Below are positions 45,994 to 53,541 of a stretch of DNA of 64,000 nucleotides, piece after piece (the first letter of the stretch is position 1; every line of letters begins with the position of its first letter). Source of the stretch: Planctomycetota bacterium (GTDB lineage Bacteria > Planctomycetota > UBA8742 > UBA2392); the NCBI GenBank assembly GCA_003576915.1, contig QEVF01000005.1:1-64000 (forward strand), read 5' to 3'. The position numbers and the translations under genes are program-made. The notes under the pieces were generated by a model. That model worked only from the letters and a program-made list of their open reading frames with translations, searched no databases and was not told where the DNA came from.

Positions 45994-47447
45994 AAACACT
46001 GGTTATCATCGGCAGCGGCCTGGGCGCACTGGGGCTCGCCGTGCGCATGGCGGCGATGCGCTGGCGCGTGACGGTGTGCGAGCAGGGGCCAAGCCTCGGC
46101 GGCAAACTCAACCGTTGGCAGCAGGACGGCTACACGTTTGATACAGGCCCTTCGCTGATCACGATGCCCTGGGTATTCGATGAAACCTTTGCGGCGGCCG
46201 GCGCGCGGCTGGGGGAGTTCGTTCAGTTCCAGCGCCTGGAGCCCATTGCCCACTACGTCTACCCCGACGGCATCCGCCTGGACTGGTCAAGCCGTCTGCC
46301 GGTGATGCTGGATACGCTGAAACGCATCGAGCCGCGCGACGTTGACGGTTTCATGCGCCTGCTGCAACTGGGTGCGCGGCTCTATGAACTGAGCCAGGAG
46401 ACATTCCTGAGGCGGGCAGCGAGCGAACCTCCCGATGGACGCACCTTCAAGGCCCTGCGCCACCTGCCGCTGCGCTATGGCTGGGGCAATTATGATAAAA
46501 CCGTGCGCGCGCACCTGCGCAGCCCGCACCTGATCCAGCTTTTCAACCGTTATCCCACCTATGTGGGGTCTTCGCCCTATGGCTGTCCGGCGACATTGCT
46601 GGTGATTCCCTACATAGAGTTTGCCTTCGGCGGCCACTACGCCCCGGGCGGCCTCTATCGCATTGCCGAGGGTCTGGTGCAGGTGGGTCGCGGGCTCGGC
46701 GTGGAGTATCGCACCGGCGCATCCGTTGAAGGCATCGAGCGCGAACGCGGCGCCGTGCGCGCCGTGCGGCTTTCCGGCGGGGAGCGCATCGACTGTGACG
46801 TCGCCTGCATGAACGGCGACGCCTCGCATCTGGAGCGTCTTCTGGGCCACGCCGGTCCGTCGGAAGCAAGTCCTGAAGAGCGCTCGCTGTCCGGTTTTCT
46901 GCTGCTGCGGGGGCTGCGGCGCGATGGGCCGGAGCTGGCTCACCACACCGTCTACTTCTCGCAGAACTACGAGCGAGAGTTCACACAGCTTTTCGCCGAG
47001 CGCCGCTTTCCCGAGGACCCGACGGTATACGTCAACGCGCCCTCGCGCAGTGACAGGTCTCTGGTCCCGGGCCGGGGCGAAACGCTTTTCGTCATGGCCA
47101 ACGCCGCGGCCGATGCCGGTCCCTGGGACAAATCACACACGGCGCTTGCCCGCGAGCGAGTGCTGGCCCGCCTGGCAGCCAGCGGACTTGCTCTGAGCGA
47201 CGACGACATCGCCATCGAGCAGGTCTGGACGCCCCGCACCATGGCCGCGCGCTATGCCATGCCGGGGGGGTCTATCTACGGCAAACACAGCCACGGATTC
47301 AGACGTGCGTTCCTGCGCCCGGGCAACCGTCAGGGCCGCGGGCTTTATCTGGTGAGCGGCAGCGGGCACCCCGGGGGCGGCACGCCCATGGTTCTGACTT
47401 CGGCCAAAATCACGAGCGAACTGATTGCGAAGTATGAGCACGCCTGA
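45990..47447 (+). CDS. Second phytoene desaturase-family (CrtI/CrtD-like) oxidoreductase
   Basis: This 485-residue flavoprotein has the dinucleotide motif GSGLGA (8-13), then the FDTGPSLITMPWVFDETF signature and the C-terminal GSGHPGGGTPMV segment. It differs from the first desaturase in many positions, so it is not a recent duplicate. A role in a later desaturation or in CrtD-like 3,4-desaturation of an acyclic end fits the cluster. It overlaps the glycosyltransferase by four bases. Confidence 0.88.
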   Translation: MKTLVIIGSGLGALGLAVRMAAMRWRVTVCEQGPSLGGKLNRWQQDGYTFDTGPSLITMPWVFDETFAAAGARLGEFVQFQRLEPIAHYVYPDGIRLDWSSRLPVMLDTLKRIEPRDVDGFMRLLQLGARLYELSQETFLRRAASEPPDGRTFKALRHLPLRYGWGNYDKTVRAHLRSPHLIQLFNRYPTYVGSSPYGCPATLLVIPYIEFAFGGHYAPGGLYRIAEGLVQVGRGLGVEYRTGASVEGIERERGAVRAVRLSGGERIDCDVACMNGDASHLERLLGHAGPSEASPEERSLSGFLLLRGLRRDGPELAHHTVYFSQNYEREFTQLFAERRFPEDPTVYVNAPSRSDRSLVPGRGETLFVMANAAADAGPWDKSHTALARERVLARLAASGLALSDDDIAIEQVWTPRTMAARYAMPGGSIYGKHSHGFRRAFLRPGNRQGRGLYLVSGSGHPGGGTPMVLTSAKITSELIAKYEHA

Positions 47448-48180
47448 ACTCACAATTCCGCTTCAGCCCGGCGGGCCTTTGGCGGCCCTGCGTCGGCTGC
47501 TGGCCATGGCCTATGCCTTCCTCTGTGTGGGCGGCGTTGTGAGCTATGCCTTCACGAGTGGGCCGCCCGAGGGCCTGACCTGGACCGCGCCGGCCTATCT
47601 TGCACTGTCGGGAGCGCTGGTGCTGGCCTGCACACCCTTGAAGCAGTGGCAGGGTCCGCTCACCGCAGCCCTGATCGGCTTTGCCAGTGAACTCAGCGGC
47701 GTCGCGTTCGGACTTCCCTATGGTCATTACGAATACACGCCGGTGCTCGGGCCGGCGCTGCTGGGTGTGCCCCTCGTCCTGACCTGCGCCTGGCTTGTGC
47801 TCGCCGCCCATGTGCGCGGGGCCCTGGATGCCTGGCGCGTGCCGGCATCGGCGCAGCCCGTCCTGGGCGCGGCATGGATGACCGCCCTCGACCTCGTTAT
47901 CGACCCCCTGGCGGCCGGGCCGCTGGGATACTGGAGCTGGAGCGCCGGCGGCGTTTATTACGGGATTCCTGCCACAAACTTCGCGGGCTGGTTTGTGGTG
48001 AGCATGGTCATCTTCCTGGCCCTGCCCGCAAGCTGGCGGCCGCAACGGTCTCTGGTGTGGCTGGGCGCCAGTGTCATGGCCTTCTTTGCCGCGCTGGCGC
48101 TGTTACTGGGCTACGTCTGGCTTGGTGCGCTGAGTCTGGTGCTCGTGGCGCTGGGATTGGGCGGGCGGCGCCTGCCGTAA
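47434..48180 (+). CDS. Carotenoid biosynthesis protein, CruF (DUF422) family
   Basis: This 248-residue membrane protein has about seven predicted helices and the CruF/DUF422 pattern with YGHYEY, GVPLVLTCAW and ALDLVIDPLA segments. CruF proteins are carotenoid 1',2'-hydratases. With the CruG-like transferase it suggests a hydroxylated, glycosylated carotenoid. It overlaps the preceding gene by 14 bases. The usual acidic and His motif residues appear present, but I could not verify all of them. Confidence 0.78.
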   Translation: MSTPELTIPLQPGGPLAALRRLLAMAYAFLCVGGVVSYAFTSGPPEGLTWTAPAYLALSGALVLACTPLKQWQGPLTAALIGFASELSGVAFGLPYGHYEYTPVLGPALLGVPLVLTCAWLVLAAHVRGALDAWRVPASAQPVLGAAWMTALDLVIDPLAAGPLGYWSWSAGGVYYGIPATNFAGWFVVSMVIFLALPASWRPQRSLVWLGASVMAFFAALALLLGYVWLGALSLVLVALGLGGRRLP

Positions 48181-48186
48181 TCCATG

Positions 48187-48208
48187 GGGCGCTCGCGGCG
48201 GAGCGCCC
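48187..48208 (+). terminator. Hairpin after the carotenoid cluster
   Basis: GGGCGCTC (48187-48194) pairs with GAGCGCCC (48201-48208), with no T-tract. It may be a weak terminator. Confidence 0.4.
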
Positions 48209-48386
48209 GGGCGGCTCGCTGCGCCGCCATGCGAAGCCGTGCGTCGCCGTGGGCCTTGAAGACGCGTTCGGGTGTCCCCGACAAGCAATTCGGATGGATG
48301 GCCCGCATTTCCCCCACGCAGAGGATGGAAAGTGGAGGCCCCGGAATCGTCCGTGCAGTTCAGCCCCGCCGAAGGCCGATAGCTAT

Positions 48387-48540
48387 AGCAGGCCGTTGCA
48401 GTAAGGCCTGCGGGTGCAAGCCTTGGATGGCTTGCGTATTTCCGGCGGTTGAAGGGCCGCTTGAAATGGAGGTCGGGACAAGCTCACTTCGATCCGACCA
48501 GGTTGAAGGGCGGCCCGACGCCGCTCCTTCAACGACCTGA
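48387..48540 (+). repeat. Dispersed hairpin element, copy D (full length)
   Basis: This copy of about 154 bases has five hairpins in order: GCAGGCC/GGCCTGC, GCAAGCC/GGCTTGC, a GCGG-CCGC stem, GGTCGG/CCGACC and GTTGAAGG/CCTTCAAC with an inner GCGGC/GCCGC. Several stems differ from copy E at both paired positions while pairing is kept. It lies just before alr. Bases 48181-48386 and 48541-48562 hold no gene. Confidence 0.8.
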
Positions 48541-48562
48541 AAGTGCGCTTGCGGGTGCGGCC

Positions 48563-49681
48563 ATGTCCAGACTTCCCCAGCGCGTGTGGGCTGAAATCAG
48601 CCTCGACCACGCGCGGCACAACCTGAAACAGATTCGGCGCGCGGCGGGCCGGCGCAAGGTCATGGCCGTGCTGAAGGCCAACGCCTACGGCCACGGCGCC
48701 GCGGAAATGGCGCGGGTGTTCGTGCGTGAGGGCGTGGACGCCATCGGCGTGGGCGATTCCGGTGAAGCACTGGAACTGCGGGAAGCGGGCATCAAGGCCC
48801 CCATCCTGATCGTGGGGGCCATCATTGAAGGCGAGATGCCCGCCGTCGTCGAGCAGGACCTGGAAGTGAACCTGCACACCGTGGAAATGGCTGAAGCGCT
48901 GAACCAGGAAGCCGCGCGTCAGGGCAAACGGGTGCGGGTGCACTTGAAAATTGACACCGGCATGGGCCGCCTGGGCATGCAGCCCTTTCAGGCCGTGCCG
49001 TTTCTGCACCGCATGCACAACCTCGCCAACCTTGAACTGGTGGGCATGTGCACGCACTTCAGCTACCCCTACGAAGAGAATCCCAGCTTCACGCTGCGCC
49101 AGATCGAGCGTTTCAATGTCGCCGTGGATGTCGCGCGCCGCCTGGGCTACGACAATCTCACGCTGCACGCGGCTTCGAGCCTGGCCCTGTTCCGGCGCAA
49201 AGAGTCGCTGTTCAACATGGTGAGGCCGGGCGTGGCCCTGTGGGGGCTGCTGCCGGGCGACGAGCGGGGCCTGGCGCAGAAACTGAAGCCGGTGCTGTCG
49301 TGGAAGACGCGCATCGTGTTTTTGAAGGACGTGCCCGAAGGCCAGCCCATCGGCTACAACCGCACCTACTACACGCCCAACCCCACGAAAATCGCCACGC
49401 TGCCCGTGGGCTACAATGACGGCTACCGCCGCGCTCTGAGCAACAGGGCGGAAGTGCTGATCCGCGGAAAACGCTGCCCGGTCGTCGGCCTTGTAAGCAT
49501 GGACTACACCACGGTGGATGTCAGCGCGGTGCCGCAGGCGCAGGTGGGCGACGTTGTAACGCTCATCGGCTCGGACGGCAGGCAGGCGATCTCCGCCGAA
49601 GGTCTCGCGGCGGCCGCGGGCGTCAGCGTTTATGAACTGCTGTGCGGCCTTGGGCGCCGCGTGGTGCGGGTTTATTCTTAG
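48563..49681 (+). CDS. alr: Alanine racemase
   Basis: This 372-residue PLP enzyme interconverts L- and D-alanine for peptidoglycan. The PLP Lys38 is in AVLKANAYGHG and the second catalytic Tyr265 is in IGYNRTY. The rest of the fold shows TGMGRLG, a THFSY segment and GYNDGYRR. Length is normal. ATG 48563 is preferred; a longer frame runs into repeat copy D. Confidence 0.95.
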   Translation: MSRLPQRVWAEISLDHARHNLKQIRRAAGRRKVMAVLKANAYGHGAAEMARVFVREGVDAIGVGDSGEALELREAGIKAPILIVGAIIEGEMPAVVEQDLEVNLHTVEMAEALNQEAARQGKRVRVHLKIDTGMGRLGMQPFQAVPFLHRMHNLANLELVGMCTHFSYPYEENPSFTLRQIERFNVAVDVARRLGYDNLTLHAASSLALFRRKESLFNMVRPGVALWGLLPGDERGLAQKLKPVLSWKTRIVFLKDVPEGQPIGYNRTYYTPNPTKIATLPVGYNDGYRRALSNRAEVLIRGKRCPVVGLVSMDYTTVDVSAVPQAQVGDVVTLIGSDGRQAISAEGLAAAAGVSVYELLCGLGRRVVRVYS

Positions 49682-49769
49682 GCATGCTTCCGCTGCTGAA
49701 CTTCGGCCCCAAGGGGCGGCCCTGGCCCGTCGATCACGGCGCCCGTGCGCCACAAATTGGCGAAAATGG

Positions 49770-52130
49770 TCATTTTCCCATTGTCACCACTGCGCACTTA
49801 CCTTCGACGACTTGGACAAGGGCAGACCAGCGCGCACTAAATGATCTTGTTTGGCTTTCTGCCTTCGCCGTGGTGGAAGTAAGGACAAAGGCATAGACAC
49901 CCAGGGGCACACTCTCGAATGTGACCGAGGTCTGATACTTGAAGTTGGCCCCGAGTCCAGTAAGCACCCACACCGCGTTGCCTTGTTTCTGAAAAAACGG
50001 GCTCACCCCGACGTGATGCGATGCGCTGTCCGGGGAAATCGACGGGTCAAGCACGCACTGGAAACTGCTGGCATACTTCTGGGCTGCCTCTTCCACAATC
50101 CTTGTACCGTCCTTTTCCTGCCTACTGATTGTGACCTTGAAAAGACCCCTGGCGCCAAGGCAGATGTGGGGCAAAGCTGCAACCGCCGGCAGTGTACCCG
50201 AAGCGCGGAGCCGGTACTCCGTTCCCTTGAAAGGCAAACAGCGTGGGAAGAACTGCCGAAACTCATGGATCGGCATCTGGCCCAGCGCCCAGGCCGTCTG
50301 CTCGTCCAAGTCAGGCGGCAATAACCGCGCCCCCTGGAGGTTCGCGGGCAGCACCACAGCATATTCGTGTGTTGGCTCTATCTTTATAACAGCTTCACTG
50401 GCAATCAGCGGGTCGAAATCGATAGTGTGGCTGCGTAGTCCCAGGGTGCCGCCCAACAGTATTGTGTACTTTCCTCCCGTTCGCACGTGGGTATAGATAC
50501 GATGCTCCACCCGAAGGGGCGATGCACTGAAGTCAGACTGTTTTTGCGCATTGCCTTGGTCGGGAACAATCACGTAGGGTATGTGCCCGCCTGTGTCGAC
50601 TGGCGCTCCGGCAAGTACCAGAATCAGCGTGCGTGAAGCCTCCGCGCCCAGGCGTAAGACAATTTCAAATGGCTGACCGGACTCATCATAGGCTACTTCG
50701 ATTTTGGCCGACGGCCTCCCCTCCACCAAAGGAAGCGTCGCGGATTGGCCCGAGATCTCAAGATAGATACCAGCCTTACCCATCAGGCCTCCGACAGCAA
50801 CCTGGCCTTGCGCGTCGCTCACTGTTTCCATGGACATGAGTCCCTTGGCCTGAGCGGTACCATCGAATCGCTGGATCAGTCTCAACCGCATTCGATAATC
50901 GGGAACGGGGCGATCATCGACGTTTCGCACCTTGATCACCCCCCCCCATGTGTATGAAATGGGAAGCGCAACCACTTCAGCCAGGAAGTCCGACGCCCTG
51001 ACCACCGTCCGGCCTTCCGCTAGAGGTCGGCGAGATGATTCCATGGCCACCACAGTACAGAGGAGTGCCGCGCCGTCGGTGACCTTGGGAAGAACAAATT
51101 CGCAGACAAAGACAGTACCTATCTGAAGAATTCGCTCGGGGCGACCAACGTGGTAAACCCCGACCGCATGATCCTTGGATGGCTCCTGTGACACCACGTT
51201 CACGCCAAGCGGCACATGCTCGGGCGCGACCTCACGCCCAGCCCTCTTGGATTGAGATTCGGCAGCCATTCGTAAGCCTTGCTCCCAAACTCCACCGACG
51301 GAATCTTGCACCTGAAGTTTGACTAGAAAGCCCGGGCCAAGCTCGATGTGAACCAGGTCTCCTTCGCGCGGAGGAGATCCATTCAGGCTATCACTCAACT
51401 TGTAGACTCTGGTACTGTCACACCATACAGCGATGGAATTGCGCAATTGCGGCAGGACCGCTCGCACCGGTTCGCCGACTTGCGTCCTCACCGTCCGGCT
51501 CAGGTTCGACACCACTCTCGCAACTCCCCCAACCTCAATCATGAATGCGCAATGAACTTGGACCTGTTTGCCTACCAGAGCGGGGTACGTAGCACTCGGC
51601 AGAATCGAAACAGTCGCCATCGCGACCGCAGGCAGTATCCCCTGTCCACTGGCGAAGGGGCTGAACACCGCCAAGACCCCGCTGGAACAGATAATTGTCG
51701 CTCCGGGAAAGACGACAGAAGAAGTGCCTTGGAGATCGAACACACCGTCCCGGGCTGGAACCATGACGTAAGCGAAATCCGCGTCAAACTCCAACTCAAG
51801 CGCCTCTTGCGAGTCTCGCGACACCGCCAAAGCATGTACCCTCTCCCGCAGAGGAGGCGCGGCGGACAACCACTCCAACGAGAACTTCTGGACGCTTGCC
51901 GCTGTAGACTGTTCCTTGAGCGGTTCGCCACAACCGGCAACTTCCGAGCGGGGACGTTCACCATCGCTGACGGGGCTCGGGTCGGCGTCGCCGGGAGCGG
52001 CCCCGCGCGAAGCAGCCGGCGTGCCGCCCCAATGTGACGTTAACACGGGCCACGTGATCGCGAACGCCGCAATGAGCAGCGCGACGACAACCGCAGTTCT
52101 TCGTGCCGATCTCTCTTGCATTGTCCACAC
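49770..52130 (-). CDS. Large exported protein, unknown, in a lower-GC island
   Basis: This 786-residue protein has an N-terminal membrane helix (about 12-32) followed by a long extracytoplasmic part with many beta-type segments and no recognised domain. A possible carboxypeptidase-regulatory-like fold lies near 400-480 (VSDAQGQVAVGGL). Base composition here is visibly lower in GC than the flanks, suggesting recent acquisition. The start could be ATG 52130 or ATG 52121. It lies 16 bases downstream of the next secreted gene on the same strand and is probably co-transcribed with it. Confidence 0.65.
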   Translation of the reverse strand: MWTMQERSARRTAVVVALLIAAFAITWPVLTSHWGGTPAASRGAAPGDADPSPVSDGERPRSEVAGCGEPLKEQSTAASVQKFSLEWLSAAPPLRERVHALAVSRDSQEALELEFDADFAYVMVPARDGVFDLQGTSSVVFPGATIICSSGVLAVFSPFASGQGILPAVAMATVSILPSATYPALVGKQVQVHCAFMIEVGGVARVVSNLSRTVRTQVGEPVRAVLPQLRNSIAVWCDSTRVYKLSDSLNGSPPREGDLVHIELGPGFLVKLQVQDSVGGVWEQGLRMAAESQSKRAGREVAPEHVPLGVNVVSQEPSKDHAVGVYHVGRPERILQIGTVFVCEFVLPKVTDGAALLCTVVAMESSRRPLAEGRTVVRASDFLAEVVALPISYTWGGVIKVRNVDDRPVPDYRMRLRLIQRFDGTAQAKGLMSMETVSDAQGQVAVGGLMGKAGIYLEISGQSATLPLVEGRPSAKIEVAYDESGQPFEIVLRLGAEASRTLILVLAGAPVDTGGHIPYVIVPDQGNAQKQSDFSASPLRVEHRIYTHVRTGGKYTILLGGTLGLRSHTIDFDPLIASEAVIKIEPTHEYAVVLPANLQGARLLPPDLDEQTAWALGQMPIHEFRQFFPRCLPFKGTEYRLRASGTLPAVAALPHICLGARGLFKVTISRQEKDGTRIVEEAAQKYASSFQCVLDPSISPDSASHHVGVSPFFQKQGNAVWVLTGLGANFKYQTSVTFESVPLGVYAFVLTSTTAKAESQTRSFSARWSALVQVVEGKCAVVTMGK

Positions 52131-52146
52131 TCTTGCTCAGGCAATA

Positions 52147-53205
52147 TCAAGGCGTGTTCGGTTGACCGAAACTATGATTCTGATAGACGACCGCAGGGCA
52201 AAGAAAGTCGCTGGTATCGAAGTTCTGAAGCAGCTGGACCTCCCAAACGAAGATATAATTCCCGTACCGGTGCCAGCAGGTCAACTGCGATTCCTTCGTG
52301 GGATCCAGCGCTGCGGGAGGCGAGGTGAGGTCCTCCACGGTGAGGTTCCACGATCCGTAAACGTCATACGAATACTGATCAGAGTCAGGCGTGCTGGTCG
52401 AGGAGTACGTCGTCATGACGGTAGTCTCGTACCAGCCATCGATCAACACGGAATATGAGTTGTTAGCGGCGGCAGTCCACGTCCACTCTCCGTCGCTTTC
52501 ATTGCCTTGGTGCTCGACCTGCCAGCCGCTGCCGGAGTTTGTGCGGGCCGAGACGTCAATGGGCATCGGCGTGTCTCCCTCGTATATGTGCGACCTGAGG
52601 CCCGTCGCGGTAATGGCGACATTGCCGCCATCATAGGAGCCTGTGACACGTGTCGTATTGTAATTGCCCTTGATATCCATGGACTCAATATAGGCGTCGA
52701 AGTTTGTAGATTGGCTGGGAGCCGCCGCGTCCCATTGAACATAAACCTGGTGCCACGCACGCTGGACAAGAAGCACGGACCAAATTGCCTCGCCGTCCTG
52801 GCTGGACGTCGTCTCCACCTGGACCGTCTCGGCCTCCCAGGCATTGGAGGCTGTCTGCTCACCGCGGCCATTGGGCGTGTTGGTGCCCTGGGTTATTCCG
52901 AGCGCGATGTGGACATCCGCGTCAATCTCCACGTCGGACTCTGCTTCCACCGAGGAAAAGAATTCCGTATAGCCGCCCTCATTGTTCGGCAGATTCACCA
53001 CATTCGGGGCAGGCACGTTCTGGTTTGGGCCGCTCTGATCGTTCAGACTCACGGTTATGTATCCTTCATTGAGCTTGTCCGGAAAGGCAATCGGCAACCC
53101 GTAGGCACTGACCCCCCTTATACCGGTGGCACGTCCCGCAAACGCGGTGGCAATCAACACTACGGCCAGTAGTACTGCCAGAAAGCGCTTCCCGTTTCCG
53201 TTCAT
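52147..53205 (-). CDS. Secreted protein, unknown, in a lower-GC island
   Basis: This 352-residue protein has a signal peptide (residues 1 to about 27). Its mature part is rich in Ser, Thr, Asn and Tyr, with many beta-strand-like stretches and few Lys or Cys, as in secreted or surface proteins. No family is recognised. It shares the lower-GC composition of its downstream neighbour. A possible promoter with homopolymer tracts lies just upstream. Confidence 0.65.
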   Translation of the reverse strand: MNGNGKRFLAVLLAVVLIATAFAGRATGIRGVSAYGLPIAFPDKLNEGYITVSLNDQSGPNQNVPAPNVVNLPNNEGGYTEFFSSVEAESDVEIDADVHIALGITQGTNTPNGRGEQTASNAWEAETVQVETTSSQDGEAIWSVLLVQRAWHQVYVQWDAAAPSQSTNFDAYIESMDIKGNYNTTRVTGSYDGGNVAITATGLRSHIYEGDTPMPIDVSARTNSGSGWQVEHQGNESDGEWTWTAAANNSYSVLIDGWYETTVMTTYSSTSTPDSDQYSYDVYGSWNLTVEDLTSPPAALDPTKESQLTCWHRYGNYIFVWEVQLLQNFDTSDFLCPAVVYQNHSFGQPNTP

Positions 53206-53541
53206 GTTATCTTTCCAGAAAACACTGATAATTAATCCATACGACCATGTGGTGACACGATAACCCCCCCCAAAAAAAAGAATTTGTCAACAGGATTGCC
53301 GTATTGTCTTCATTCAATTTCAATTTTATGAAGAGTGCCCCAAACTATGTCGTAACGGCGCCGCGCCTCGCATCCGAGCGCGCACCGCCGGAGTCAGGAT
53401 CGACCAAGCCCGCCACGACGCTCGCAGCCTCGCATTAAACGCAGAACCCTTTCCGCGCCACACCGGCCGTCAGTTCGGGAACCCTTGTGGGGGGCGGCGG
53501 CCGTCATAAAGGCCGGAAGGGGCGCATGTCAAAGCCGCACT
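53206..53541 (-). promoter_or_regulatory. Intergenic region with homopolymer block and candidate promoter
   Basis: These 336 bases hold no gene. On the minus strand TTGACA (53290-53285) and TTATCG (53263-53258) are separated by 21 bases that contain eight T followed by eight G; on the plus strand these are C8 at 53264-53271 and A8 at 53272-53279. Slipped-strand change of either tract would alter promoter spacing. The left part is AT-rich; the rest is ordinary. Confidence 0.4.
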
